NCBI RefSeq assembly: GCF_002291145.1
Contig: NZ_NTGE01000211.1
Location: 121,399 to 185,398 of the forward strand
DNA length: 64,000 nucleotides
Origin: Streptomyces sp. SA15
GTDB taxonomy: Bacteria > Actinomycetota > Actinomycetes > Streptomycetales > Streptomycetaceae
Direction: 5' to 3'
Both the position numbers and the translations under genes were made by a program. The notes under the pieces were generated by a model. It was not told the origin of the DNA and made no database searches. It saw only the letters and a program-made list of their open reading frames with translations. Of this stretch, positions 6,976 to 17,576 are shown one piece after another (the stretch's first letter is position 1; each line of letters opens with the position of its first letter).

Positions 6976-8499
6976 ATGAACTCCATGAACCGCACGAGCG
7001 GTATGAACCGTATAAAGCCCATCACGCGCCACGCCCCCGTCATCGCCGCCTCCGCCCTCCTCCTCGGCCTCACCGGCCCGCTGACCGCATCCGCATCCGC
7101 ATCCGCATCCGCATCCACCCCCTCTCCCAAGTGGACCAAGTGCGAGGGCAACGCGCCCGACCCGCGTCAGCAATGCGCGACCCTCGAAGTGCCCATGGAC
7201 TACGCCGACCCGGACGGCAGGACGATCGATCTCGCCATCTCCCGCATCCCCAGCGAGAAGCCGGACGCCCGCCGAGGGGCGCTGCTCATGATTCCGGGCG
7301 GGCCGGGTGGCTCCAGCCTCAACGCGCCTTCCGGGAAGGGGCAGAAGTTACCGCAGAGCGTGCGGGACGCCTACGACCTGATCGGGTTCGCGCCGCGCGG
7401 GAACGCCCCCTCCAGCCCCGTCAGCTGCGGCCTCGCCACCGGCGACCTCGCCACGACCACACTGCGCCCCTGGCCTGCCCCTGACGGCTCGGTCACCGGG
7501 AACATGGCCGCCGCGCGCCGGATGGCGAACGCCTGCGCGCGGAACGGCGACGAGCTGATCCGGCACATCAGCACCGTCGACAACGCCCGCGACGTCGACA
7601 GCATCCGGGCCGCCCTCGGTGAGCGGAAGCTCTCCGTGTGGGGCGTCTCGTACGGCACGTATGTCGGCGCGGTCTACAGCCAGCTGTTCCCGTTCCGCAC
7701 CGACCGCATCGTGCTGGACAGCAACGACAACCCCGACCCCACCCGGGTCAACCGCGCCTGGCTCGCCGCGCACGAACAGGGCGTCGAGGACACGTTCCCC
7801 CACTTCGCGGCCTGGGCGGCGGCGCCCGGCAATCCGTACCGGCTGGCCGAGACGGCGGCGGACGTACGGCCGCTGTTCCTGCGCCTGGCCGCGCGCCTCG
7901 ACCACGATCCGATCCCGTGGCCCGGCGCCAACCCCGCGGAACTGAACGGCAATGTGCTGCGCCAGAGCCTCCTCAACACCCTCTACGAACCCGACAGCTA
8001 CCCCAACCTGGCCAAGCTGATCCTCGCCGCACAGGACGGCACCGTGCCGCCCGCGCCTGCCTCCCCGCCGCAGTCCGCGCTGCAGAACGTCGCCGCCGTC
8101 GGCGCCGCCACGCTGTGCAACGACGTCGCCTGGCCCAGGTCGGCCGCCGCTTACCAGAAGGGGGTCGCCGAGAGCCGGGCCACGTACCCGCTGACCGCCG
8201 GCATGCCGCGCAACGCGATGGTCTGCGCCGCCTGGCCGTATCAGCCGAAGGCACCGGTGCACATCACCGACAGCGGGGCGTCCAACATCCTGATGGTGCA
8301 GAACGAACGGGACGTCGCCACGCCCCTCAGCGGCGCCCTGAAGCTCCGGGAGGCCCTCGGTGACCGTGCCGTCATGGTCACCGTGAACTCCACCGGCCAT
8401 GACGCCTACCTCGCCAACGGCAACGCCTGCGGCGACCGGACCGTCTCCCGCTTCCTGGCCACGGGAGAGCGGCCGGACGAGGACGTCTACTGCGAGTGA
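6976..8499 (+). CDS. Secreted alpha/beta-hydrolase, tripeptidyl-aminopeptidase type
   Basis: Exported serine aminopeptidase of the Streptomyces SlpD/SlpE and Tap family (MEROPS S33), 507 residues. A signal peptide is visible at about residues 13-42 (basic start, then VIAASALLLGLTGPL and ASA). The catalytic serine is S225 in GVSYGTY, the acid is the aspartate of QNERDVATP, and the histidine is in STGHDAYL; the oxyanion loop is MIPGGPGGSS. The signal-peptide region contains five perfect copies of gcatcc (7087-7116), encoding an Ala-Ser run. It removes N-terminal peptides from secreted proteins or from medium peptides in related enzymes. A GAGG lies nine bases before the ATG. Its end overlaps a small gene on the other strand. 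Confidence 0.92.
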   Translation: MNSMNRTSGMNRIKPITRHAPVIAASALLLGLTGPLTASASASASASTPSPKWTKCEGNAPDPRQQCATLEVPMDYADPDGRTIDLAISRIPSEKPDARRGALLMIPGGPGGSSLNAPSGKGQKLPQSVRDAYDLIGFAPRGNAPSSPVSCGLATGDLATTTLRPWPAPDGSVTGNMAAARRMANACARNGDELIRHISTVDNARDVDSIRAALGERKLSVWGVSYGTYVGAVYSQLFPFRTDRIVLDSNDNPDPTRVNRAWLAAHEQGVEDTFPHFAAWAAAPGNPYRLAETAADVRPLFLRLAARLDHDPIPWPGANPAELNGNVLRQSLLNTLYEPDSYPNLAKLILAAQDGTVPPAPASPPQSALQNVAAVGAATLCNDVAWPRSAAAYQKGVAESRATYPLTAGMPRNAMVCAAWPYQPKAPVHITDSGASNILMVQNERDVATPLSGALKLREALGDRAVMVTVNSTGHDAYLANGNACGDRTVSRFLATGERPDEDVYCE

Positions 8500-8645
8500 C
8501 GCGAGTGACGTGACCGGCATGCCCTGGCGTAGCGCTGCGCCAGGGCGTGGAACGCCTCCTTCGGCTCCCAGTGCCAGTCGGGGTTCGGGTCGTCGGGACG
8601 GTCCTTGAGGGGCTTGGTGATGGCGTTACCCACGGCATGGCCCAC
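8487..8645 (-). CDS. Possible small protein or gene remnant, 52 residues
   Basis: A GTG-initiated frame encoding VGHAVGNAITKPLKDRPDDP followed by NPDWHWEPKEAFHALAQRYA. Almost all third codon positions are G or C, as expected for a real Streptomyces gene, and the composition (two Trp, several His) is not that of a shadow frame. It begins 13 bp after the stop of the AraC-type gene on the same strand and could be translated with it, but no clear ribosome site is visible. It overlaps the last 13 bp of the convergent hydrolase gene. It might also be the broken C-terminus of a larger lost protein. Confidence 0.4.
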   Translation of the reverse strand: MGHAVGNAITKPLKDRPDDPNPDWHWEPKEAFHALAQRYARACRSRHSRHSQ

Positions 8646-8658
8646 AGCACGGATCGGC

Positions 8659-9429
8659 TCAGTCGCGCACCGGAAAGTACTGCCTGGGTGTCACCCCCAC
8701 CAGCCGATGGAACGCGGCCGTGAAGGAGCTGGCCGTCGCATAGCCGACCCGGTGGGCCACCGACTCGATCGGCAGGCCGGCCGCGAGGTGCGGCATCGCG
8801 GCCTGCATGCGTGCCCGCTCCCGCCACTGCCCGAAGGCGAGACCGGTCTCGGCGACGAAGAGGCGGGCCAGGGTCCGGCTGCTGGCTCCGGCTTGGGCGC
8901 CCCAGTCGGTCAGGGTCCGGGCGTCCGCGGGGTCGGCCCGCAGTGCCTCGGCCACCGTGCGGGCGCGCGGATCGCGGGGCAGGGGCGCGGAGACGCTCGT
9001 CACCGGCACCGGACGCAGCTCGTCGAGGAGCACCGCCTCGGCGCGCGAACGGGCGTCCGGCGCCAGGTCCGTACGGATCAGATGATCGATGAGCGCCCGC
9101 AGCAGGCCGGTCACCTCCACGACGGTCGGCTCGGGCCAGCCGATGTGCTCGCTGCACGCCGGATCGACGTACGGACTGCGCATGACGGCGTCGCCCGCCG
9201 ACTCCGTCGTATGCGGAATCCCCGCCGGAATCCACAGGGCCAGCGACGGCGGCAGCAGCCACACGCCCTGCTCGCTGCCCACCCGCAGCAACCCCTTCGC
9301 CGACCAGGCGAGTTGGTGGAGGTCGTGCCAGTGCAGGGCGAAGGCGCTGCCGCGGGGCATGCTGAAGTGGCCGACGAAGATGCCGGTACCGGCCATGTCG
9401 TACGTGCGGTACTGTCCGTTCCGCGACAT
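8659..9429 (-). CDS. AraC-family transcriptional regulator
   Basis: A 256-residue regulator with an N-terminal cupin-like sensor (SAFALHWHDLHQLAW ... WIPAGIPHTTE) and a C-terminal double helix-turn-helix (about residues 155-254) containing the AraC signature blocks SSRTLARLFVAETGLAFGQW and IESVAHRVGYATASSFTAAFHRLVGVTPRQYF. It is divergent from a methyltransferase gene across 56 bp, which suggests it controls that gene, itself, or both. The ligand is unknown. The HxH in the cupin part (HWHD) may bind a metal or an aromatic effector as in related sensors, but that is only inference. Confidence 0.9.
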   Translation of the reverse strand: MSRNGQYRTYDMAGTGIFVGHFSMPRGSAFALHWHDLHQLAWSAKGLLRVGSEQGVWLLPPSLALWIPAGIPHTTESAGDAVMRSPYVDPACSEHIGWPEPTVVEVTGLLRALIDHLIRTDLAPDARSRAEAVLLDELRPVPVTSVSAPLPRDPRARTVAEALRADPADARTLTDWGAQAGASSRTLARLFVAETGLAFGQWRERARMQAAMPHLAAGLPIESVAHRVGYATASSFTAAFHRLVGVTPRQYFPVRD

Positions 9430-9451
9430 GGGACGGCAGCCTAGCGCGTGG

Positions 9452-9478
9452 TGGACAGCCGCACGCGCGGCCTAGCGT
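9452..9478 (+). promoter_or_regulatory. Candidate leaderless promoter of the methyltransferase gene
   Basis: A TAGCGT -10 element (9473-9478) lies seven bases before the ATG at 9486, with TGGACA (9452-9457) as a possible -35 at a short 15-bp spacing. With this geometry transcription would begin at or next to the start codon, as in many actinobacterial leaderless mRNAs. No ribosome site is visible in front of the gene, which fits. Confidence 0.4.
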
Positions 9479-9485
9479 CGACGGC

Positions 9486-10055
9486 ATGCCGATGAACCGA
9501 GCCCACCGCAGGATTTGCAGCTCCGAGAACTGGGCGCAGAAGACGAAGGACCTGATCCTTCCCTGGGCCCTCGAACACGTGGACCTCGGCAAGGACGTAC
9601 TGGAGATCGGCCCGGGCTACGGCGCCAACCTCCGCGTCCTCGTCGACCTGGTGCCGCGTCTGACGGCCGCGGAGATCGACGCCGACACGGTCCGTCTACT
9701 GCAGGACCAGTGGGGCGACCGCGCCCGCATCGTCCTCGCGGACGGCGCGGAACTGCCGCTGCCCTCCGCGTCGTACGACTCCGTCGTCTGCTTCACGATG
9801 CTGCACCACGTGCCCACGGCCGCCCACCAGGACCGCATCTTCGCCGAGGCGTTCCGCGTGCTGCGCCCCGGCGGCACCTTCGCCGGCAGCGACAGCCAGC
9901 CGAACCTCCGCTTCCGCATCCTGCACTTCCGGGACACGATGAACACGCTCGACCCGGCGACCCTGCCGGCCCGCCTGAAGCAGGCCGGCTTCACGGACGT
10001 GACCGTCGACCTGCACCCGAGCGGTGGCCTGCGCTTCCGCGCCCGGCGGCCCTAG
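9486..10055 (+). CDS. Class I SAM-dependent methyltransferase
   Basis: A 189-residue methyltransferase of the Methyltransf_11/25 type. Motif I is VLEIGPGYGANLRVL (about residues 38-52), the acidic end of strand two is AEIDAD, the next motif is VLADGAELPLPSASYDSVVC, and the FTMLHHV and FRVLRPGGTF blocks follow. The protein is short (many relatives exceed 230 residues) but complete, ending GLRFRARRP. No substrate-specific domain is visible. It faces the AraC regulator and has a possible leaderless promoter. Its last 65 bp overlap the end of the convergent phosphatase gene. Confidence 0.88.
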   Translation: MPMNRAHRRICSSENWAQKTKDLILPWALEHVDLGKDVLEIGPGYGANLRVLVDLVPRLTAAEIDADTVRLLQDQWGDRARIVLADGAELPLPSASYDSVVCFTMLHHVPTAAHQDRIFAEAFRVLRPGGTFAGSDSQPNLRFRILHFRDTMNTLDPATLPARLKQAGFTDVTVDLHPSGGLRFRARRP

Positions 10056-10506
10056 AAACCTGGAACCGCCGCACATACCTCCCCTGCCAAGGCGTCTCCA
10101 CCGCATGCCGGTCATAGTGCCCGCGGACGTACGCGACGGCCTCCTCGGGCGGTACGCCGTCCAGCACCGCCAGACACGCCAGCGCCGTCCCCGTACGTCC
10201 CCGCCCGCCACCACAGGCGACCTCCACACGCTCACCGGCGGCCCGCTCCCAGGCCTCGGTGAGCACCGCGCGGGCCTCCGTGCGGTCGGCCGGAAGGCGG
10301 AAGTCGGGCCAGCGGAGCCAGCGGGACTCCCAGGGGACATCCGGGGGCGGCTTTCCGAGGAGGTAGACGCCGTACGACGGAATCGGCGCCCCCGGTTCCA
10401 GGGGGCGCCGCAGGCCCCGGCCCCTCACCAGCCGCCCGGAGGGCAGCCGCAGCACACCGGCGCCCCGCTCCTCCCACAACTCCGCGCTCCCCAAGACACC
10501 CTCCAC
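9991..10506 (-). CDS. Protein-tyrosine phosphatase-like protein
   Basis: A 171-residue protein with a dual-specificity phosphatase-like active site, VACGGGRGRTGTALACLAVL, in which the cysteine and arginine are spaced as C-x5-R and are followed by the Thr that usually assists the leaving group. The histidine normally before the cysteine is replaced by alanine. An upstream WPDFRLPADR segment resembles the WPD acid loop. Further on, VPPEEAVAYVRGHYDRHAVETPWQ is the usual C-terminal helix. The Arg/Gly-rich tail of about 20 residues overlaps the methyltransferase end. It is probably a cytosolic phosphatase whose substrate is unknown. Confidence 0.8.
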   Translation of the reverse strand: MEGVLGSAELWEERGAGVLRLPSGRLVRGRGLRRPLEPGAPIPSYGVYLLGKPPPDVPWESRWLRWPDFRLPADRTEARAVLTEAWERAAGERVEVACGGGRGRTGTALACLAVLDGVPPEEAVAYVRGHYDRHAVETPWQGRYVRRFQVSRAAGRGSAGHRSGAGRRSRP

Positions 10507-10600
10507 ACCGGGGAGGATCTCACGCTGCGTGTTCCCTTGACCACTCTCACGGCCCCACCTATGGTCACGCTGTTGTCAGGGCGTAGGACGTCGTATCTCC

Positions 10601-10670
10601 TCCCTCGTAATCCCTCGTAATCCCTCGTAATCCCTCGTAGTGCCTCGTAGTGCCTCGTAGTGCCTCGTAA
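10601..10670. repeat. Seven exact 10-bp tandem repeats upstream of the binding-protein gene
   Basis: Seven contiguous decamers: tccctcgtaa three times, tccctcgtag once, tgcctcgtag twice and tgcctcgtaa once. The core cctcgta is invariant. The array lies 34 bp before the start of the solute-binding protein gene, where promoter and operator sites are expected, so copy number could influence expression. The period equals about one turn of the DNA helix. Confidence 0.95.
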
Positions 10671-10703
10671 CCGCATGCTTTCCAGCCCCCACCTGGAGGA
10701 CCC

Positions 10704-12323
10704 GTGCGCGACGTGACCCACGACGTGCCGGCGCCGGACCGTCGGACCTTCCTGAAGCGCACCGGGGTGCTGGGGATGGCGGTCGCGTCCCTGTCGTCCT
10801 GTTCGTGGGGCCCCGAGTCCACCATCGACCCCGGCGGTTCGGGGGGCGGTGACCGGACTCTCACCGCGGTCATCGGCTACGGCAACGACGGCACCTGGGA
10901 TCCCACCCAGACCGCGTCCGCCTTCAGCATGGCCGCCAACCACCACATCTACGAGGGGCTGCTCGACACCGACCCGATCTCCCGCGAGCCGTACGCCGCG
11001 CTCGCCACCCGGGTGCCGGGGAATCTCGACGGCACGTCCTGGAGGTTCACGCTGCGTCAGGGCGCCACGTTCCACGACGGCAAACCCGTCACCGCCGACG
11101 ACGTGGTCTTCGTCTTCGACCGGATCCTCGACCCCGGCACCCAGACCCTCGCCAAGGGCTTCTTCGCGAGCTGGCTGAAGGAGGTCCGGAAGATCGACGC
11201 GCGAACCGTCGAGCTGGTGCTCAGGTTCCCCTTTCCGGAAGGAGTTTCGCGGCTGACCCTCGCCAAGATCATGCCGAAGCACGTCTTCTCCCGGCCGGGC
11301 GCGTGGGACGACGCGATCAAGGGTCTTGCGGTGGGCTCGGGGCCGTACCGGCAGACCGCGCACCATCCGAAGTCGAACACCACCTTCGAGGCGTTCGCCG
11401 ACTACAACGGCCCGCGCGGGCCCGCCTTCAAGAAGATGAACTGGCTGACGATCGTGGACGCCGCCCCGCGCGTCGCCAGGATCTCGGGGTCGAGCGCGGG
11501 CGCGCAGATCGCCGACAACATCCCGTACGCCAACATCGAGCAGCTCAGGAGCGGCGGGCTGTCGGTCGCGGGCGCGGCCGGCATGAACAACCTGTTCCTG
11601 ATGTTCAACACACGGCACAAACCCTTCGACGACGTGCGCGTGCGGCAGGCGCTGCACTACGCCATCGACACCGAGAAGATGGTGGAGGTCGCGCTCAAGG
11701 GCCACGGCACCCCGGCCTCGTCCTTCCTCAACGAGGGCAACCCGTCCTACCGGCGGGCGAAGACGGTCTACGACCACGACCCCGAGAAGGCGAAGGCGCT
11801 CCTGAAGGAGGCCGGGGTCAGCGGGCTGAAGGTCGACATCCTCGCGGTCAACGTGAGTTGGATCGTCGACTGCCTGCCGACCATCAAGCAGTCCTGGGAC
11901 GCGATCGGCGTACGGACGACCCTCTCGCCGCAGGAGACCACGGCCGTCTTCACCAAGATGGACCAGAAGCAGGACTACCAGGTCGTCGCCGCCGCCTCGA
12001 ACCCCAACCAGTTCGGCCTGGACGCCGACCTGATCATGCGCTACAACTACGGCCCCACCAACCTCTGGATGGGCTACACCCGTTGGGCCGGTGACCCGGT
12101 CGCCAAGCAGCTCTTCAGGGACATGGACCGGGCGACCCGGGAGCCGGACCCGGAGAAGAAGACGACGATGATCCAGGACTACATCGACGTCGTCGCCCAG
12201 CAGGCCGTGCTCTACCCGGTCGTCCACAACGAGCTGATGACCGCCTGGGATCCGAGGAGCCTGTCCGGGACAAGGGCACAGCCGTATCCAGGCATCAATC
12301 TCCTTCAGGCCAAGTGGGTCTAG
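10704..12323 (+). CDS. ABC importer solute-binding lipoprotein, family 5 (peptide/nickel class)
   Basis: Extracellular receptor of an oligopeptide-type importer, 539 residues. The N-terminus has a twin-arginine motif RRTFLK (residues 13-18) and a lipobox LSSC with C33 as the predicted lipidated cysteine, so export is probably by Tat followed by lipid anchoring. The SBP_bac_5 blocks YEGLLDTDP, LRQGATFHDGKPVTADDVVF and FNTRHKPFDDVRVRQALHYA are clear. The GTG at 10704 has GGAGGA close upstream (three-base gap); a GTG at 10713 is the alternative. It is the first gene of a five-gene operon with permeases, ATPases and a DapA-family enzyme, and is flanked on both sides by 10-bp tandem arrays. Ligand unproven. 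Confidence 0.92.
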   Translation: MRDVTHDVPAPDRRTFLKRTGVLGMAVASLSSCSWGPESTIDPGGSGGGDRTLTAVIGYGNDGTWDPTQTASAFSMAANHHIYEGLLDTDPISREPYAALATRVPGNLDGTSWRFTLRQGATFHDGKPVTADDVVFVFDRILDPGTQTLAKGFFASWLKEVRKIDARTVELVLRFPFPEGVSRLTLAKIMPKHVFSRPGAWDDAIKGLAVGSGPYRQTAHHPKSNTTFEAFADYNGPRGPAFKKMNWLTIVDAAPRVARISGSSAGAQIADNIPYANIEQLRSGGLSVAGAAGMNNLFLMFNTRHKPFDDVRVRQALHYAIDTEKMVEVALKGHGTPASSFLNEGNPSYRRAKTVYDHDPEKAKALLKEAGVSGLKVDILAVNVSWIVDCLPTIKQSWDAIGVRTTLSPQETTAVFTKMDQKQDYQVVAAASNPNQFGLDADLIMRYNYGPTNLWMGYTRWAGDPVAKQLFRDMDRATREPDPEKKTTMIQDYIDVVAQQAVLYPVVHNELMTAWDPRSLSGTRAQPYPGINLLQAKWV

Positions 12324-12418
12324 ATCCGTCCAGACCCGTCTAGGTCCGTCTAGGTACCTCTAGATCCGTCTAGATCCATCTAGATCCGTCTAGATCCGTC
12401 TAGGCCAGTCCAGAACCA
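12319..12418. repeat. Array of ten 10-bp tandem repeats between binding-protein and permease genes
   Basis: About ten degenerate decamers with consensus gtctagatcc (variants gtccagaccc, gtctaggtcc, ctctagatcc, atctagatcc). It starts inside the last codons of the solute-binding protein gene and ends 16 bp before the permease start, filling the whole intergenic gap. The TCTAGA cores are palindromic, so neighbouring units could pair in RNA. It may set the relative expression of the binding protein and the membrane components. Confidence 0.92.
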
Positions 12419-12433
12419 GGGAGTTGTCGGCAC

Positions 12434-13392
12434 GTGGTAGCCATCGCCAGGATCCTGCTCCGCCGTATCGCCCTGCTCCTCCCGCTGATGCTCGGCATCG
12501 TGCTGTTCGTGTTCCTGGTGATGCGGTTCTCCGACGTCGACCCGGCGTCCGCGTTCTTCCAGGGAGCCAACCCGACACCCGAGCAACTGCACGACTTCCG
12601 CGAGCAGAACGGCCTGCTCGACCCGTTCCCCGTCCGCTACGTCCACTTCGTCGGCGACCTGCTCCACGGCGACCTGGGCATCAGCGCCCTGACCCGGGCG
12701 CCGGTCGTCGACCAGGTCACCACCGCGCTGCCGCTCACCCTCCAGCTCACCTTCCTGGGCCTCGGCATCGCGGTCGTCCTGTCACTGATCGGCGGCGTGA
12801 CCGCGGCCATCTACCGCGACCGCCTCCCCGACCAGATCATCCGGGTCGTGTCGCTGACCGGCGTCGCGGCCCCCGGCTTCTGGCTGGCGCTGCTGATGAT
12901 CCAGTATCTGGCGGTCGGCCTGGGCTGGTTCCCGACCGGCGGCTACATCAACCCGGCGGACTCCTTCACCGGCTGGCTGAAGACGATGACCCTGCCGGCC
13001 TTCGCGCTGTCCCTCCCCGTGGCGGCGCAGCTGACGCGGATCGTGCGGACGTCGGTGGTGGAGGAGCTGGACAAGGACTACGTACGGACGGCGATCGGCA
13101 ACGGGCTGCCGCCGCGGGTGGTGGTCGGGCGGAACGTGCTGCGCAACGCCCTCATCAATCCGCTCACCGTCCTCGGTCTGCGCGTCGGCTATCTCCTCGG
13201 CGGCGCGGTCGTCATCGAGACGATCTTCTCCCTGCCGGGGATGGGCAAGCTGATGATCGACGCCGTGAAGAACGGCGACCCTGCCGTCGTCCAGGGCGTC
13301 GTCCTGACCACGGCCATCGGCTTCGTCGTGGTGAACCTCGTCATCGACGTCCTCTATCTGCTGGTCAACCCCCGACTGAGGGACGCGACCCC

Positions 13393-13396
<4 letters not shown>
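12434..13396 (+). CDS. ABC transporter permease, DppB/OppB type
   Basis: Inner-membrane permease of the peptide-class importer, 320 residues with about six transmembrane segments; the first is at residues 9-31 (RRIALLLPLMLGIVLFVFLV). The cytoplasmic EAA loop is at about residues 205-225 (EELDKDYVRTAIGNGLPPRV), which docks to the ATPases. GTG start. The last four bases form ATGA with the start of the next gene, so translation is coupled. Length and topology are normal for DppB. It should pair with the DppC-like half of the following fusion protein. Confidence 0.92.
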
Positions 13397-15473
<2,077 letters not shown>

Positions 15474-15477
<4 letters not shown>

Positions 15478-16478
15478 GCGCCCTGGTGGAGCTGTCGGAC
15501 GCGCACGTGGTGCACAAGGCCCGCAGCGGCGGGCTGTTCACGCGGGACAAGGTGTACGCCCTCACCGGCGCCGACCTCGCCATCACGCCCGGCGAGACGG
15601 TCGGCGTGGTCGGCGAGTCCGGGTGCGGCAAGTCGACGCTGGCGAAGGTGCTGGTGGGCGTGGAGCGGCCGACGTCCGGGACGGTGGCCTTCCGGGGCCG
15701 CGACCTGTGGACCATGCCGTCCGCCGAACGCCGTGCGGCCGTCGGCGGCAGCATCGGGATGATCTTCCAGGACCCGTCGACGGCGCTGAACCGACGGTTG
15801 ACGATCCGGCAGATCCTGCGGGATCCGATGGACGTGCATGACCGGGGTTCGAGGGCTGAACGCGAGGACCGGGTAAGGGAGCTGATGTCGTTGGTGGGGC
15901 TCCCCCGGGCTCTCTCCGACGCGCTCTCCGGCGGCCAGCGCCAACGGGTCGCCATCGCCAGGGCGCTGGCCCTCGATCCCGACCTGGTGGTGGCCGACGA
16001 GCCGACGAGCGCGCTGGACGTCTCCGTCCGGACGCAGATCCTGAACCTGCTGCTGGACCTGAAGGAGAGGCTGGGGCTGGCGCTCGTCTTCGTCTCGCAC
16101 GACATCCAGACGGTACGGCGGATGAGTGACCGTGTGATCACCATGTACCTCGGCCGGATCGTGGAGGAGACCCCGGCCGGGCTGGTCACCGACCGGGCCA
16201 GGCACCCGTACACCCGGGCCCTGTTCTCCGCGACGCCCGGCCTGCTGCACCCGATCGACCCGATCCCGCTGGTCGGACCGGTCCCGTCGGCGACCCGTCC
16301 GCCGAGCGGGTGCCCGTTCCGTACGCGATGCTGGAAGGCGGACGAGGTGTGCGCGCGGGCGATGCCCGCCTTCTCGGCCGCGTCGGCGGCCGGGCACCGC
16401 TTCCGGTGTCACCATCCGGTGGAGGAGAACGAATCGACGCGCGACCTCGTACGTCACAGTGAGTCCAAGGAGCCTTGA
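15474..16478 (+). CDS. ABC transporter ATP-binding protein, DppF/OppF type
   Basis: Second ATPase of the importer, 334 residues. Walker A is GESGCGKS at about residues 45-52, the signature LSGGQRQRVAIARAL, Walker B LVVADEPTSALD and H-loop VSHD. It ends with the family-specific cysteine region (CPFRTRCWKADEVC) that in some homologues binds an iron-sulfur cluster. It starts within the end of the permease-ATPase fusion (ATGA). It shares its last base with the start of the DapA-family gene. The importer thus has the expected two permeases and two ATPases, packed into three polypeptides. Confidence 0.93.
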
Positions 16479-17413
16479 TGACCTTCCCCGCCCCGCTGAC
16501 CGGTGTCGTTCCGCCCGTCTGCACGCCCATGACATCGGACCGCGAGGTGGACGTCCCCTCACTCCACCGGCTGATCGATCATCTGGTGAACGGCGGGGTG
16601 CACGGCCTGTTCGTGCTCGGTACGACGTCGGAGGCGGCGTATCTGACGGACCGGCAGCGCCGGCTGGTGGTGGAGACGACGGTCGCCCACGTGGCCGGGC
16701 GGGTGCCGGTGCTGGCCGGGGCGATCGACATGACGACGCCCCGGGTCCTGGACCGCATCGCGTCCGCCGCGGCGGTGGGCGCGGACGCGGTGGTCGTCAC
16801 CGCGCCCTTCTACACCCGTACCCACCCGGCGGAGATCGCCCGCCACTACCGTCTGGTCGCGGCCGCGTCCCCGGTGCCGGTCCTCGCCTACGACCTTCCG
16901 GTGGCCGTGCACACCAAGCTCCCCGCCGATCTGGTGCTGTCGCTGGCCGCCGAGGGGGTGGTGGCCGGGCTGAAGGACTCCAGCGGCGACCTCGGCGCCT
17001 TCCGGGAGGTGGTGACCGGCGCCCGTGAGCACCCGGACATCACCGGCTTCAGCGTGCTGACCGGCTCCGAGCTGATCGTCGACGCGGCGTTGGCGGTGGG
17101 GGCGGACGGGGCGGTGCCGGGGCTGGCGAACGTGGATCCGCGGGGGTACGTCCGTCTCGACGCGCTGTGTCGTGCCGGGGACTGGGCGGGGGCGCGGGTC
17201 GAACAGGAGCGTCTGTGTGCTCTGTTCGGGATGGTGGGGGTCGGTGACCCGGGGCGGATGGGGGGCAGCTCGTCGGCCATCGGCGCGTTCAAGGCCGCGC
17301 TGCATCTGCGGGGGGTCATCGACTGCCCGGCTACGGCGGAGCCGCAGGTGCCGCTGGACGGGGCCGAGGTGGAGAGGGTGGGCAAGTTCTTGGCGGCGGC
17401 GGGGTTGCTGTAA
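16478..17413 (+). CDS. DapA-family aldolase/lyase (possible N-acetylneuraminate lyase)
   Basis: A 311-residue class I aldolase of the dihydrodipicolinate synthase / N-acetylneuraminate lyase superfamily. The Schiff-base lysine is in GLKDSSGD (about residue 166), the catalytic tyrosine is in PVLAYDLP, and the phosphate/carboxylate-binding motif is GTTSEAAYL. The ATG at 16478 has AAGGAG upstream and overlaps the preceding stop by one base; a TTG three bases earlier is unlikely. Being the last gene of an importer operon that faces a secreted sialidase, it may cleave imported sialic acid. Sequence alone cannot separate this from lyases for other keto-acid sugars. A biosynthetic DapA role is unlikely in this context. 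Confidence 0.85.
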   Translation: MTFPAPLTGVVPPVCTPMTSDREVDVPSLHRLIDHLVNGGVHGLFVLGTTSEAAYLTDRQRRLVVETTVAHVAGRVPVLAGAIDMTTPRVLDRIASAAAVGADAVVVTAPFYTRTHPAEIARHYRLVAAASPVPVLAYDLPVAVHTKLPADLVLSLAAEGVVAGLKDSSGDLGAFREVVTGAREHPDITGFSVLTGSELIVDAALAVGADGAVPGLANVDPRGYVRLDALCRAGDWAGARVEQERLCALFGMVGVGDPGRMGGSSSAIGAFKAALHLRGVIDCPATAEPQVPLDGAEVERVGKFLAAAGLL

Positions 17414-17440
17414 GGGGTTCCTCGCCCCCGCCGCCCCTAC

Positions 17441-17504
17441 CCGTCCCATCCCCAGGGGCTCCGCCCCTTCGACCCCGCCAGGGGGCTCCGCCCCCTGGAC
17501 CCCC
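17441..17504. terminator. Double GC-rich hairpin repeat, probable bidirectional terminator
   Basis: Two palindromes, ggggctccgcccc and gggggctccgccccc, lie in a block between the convergent lyase and sialidase genes. The same 64-bp block occurs inverted at 56133-56197 with only a couple of differences. It belongs to the ggggcggagcccc class of Streptomyces intergenic repeats. Its position between convergent genes fits a rho-independent terminator without a U-tract. Confidence 0.7.
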
Positions 17505-17576
17505 ATCGGCCTGAACGGCCTCGTCCTCAAACTCCCCCAGAGGGGATACCCCCAGACGGGCTGGCCTGCCGGCCCC

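Noticed and set aside
10601..10670. Short regularly repeated units that might suggest a CRISPR array
   Set aside because: Units are contiguous 10-mers without spacers and there are no cas genes.
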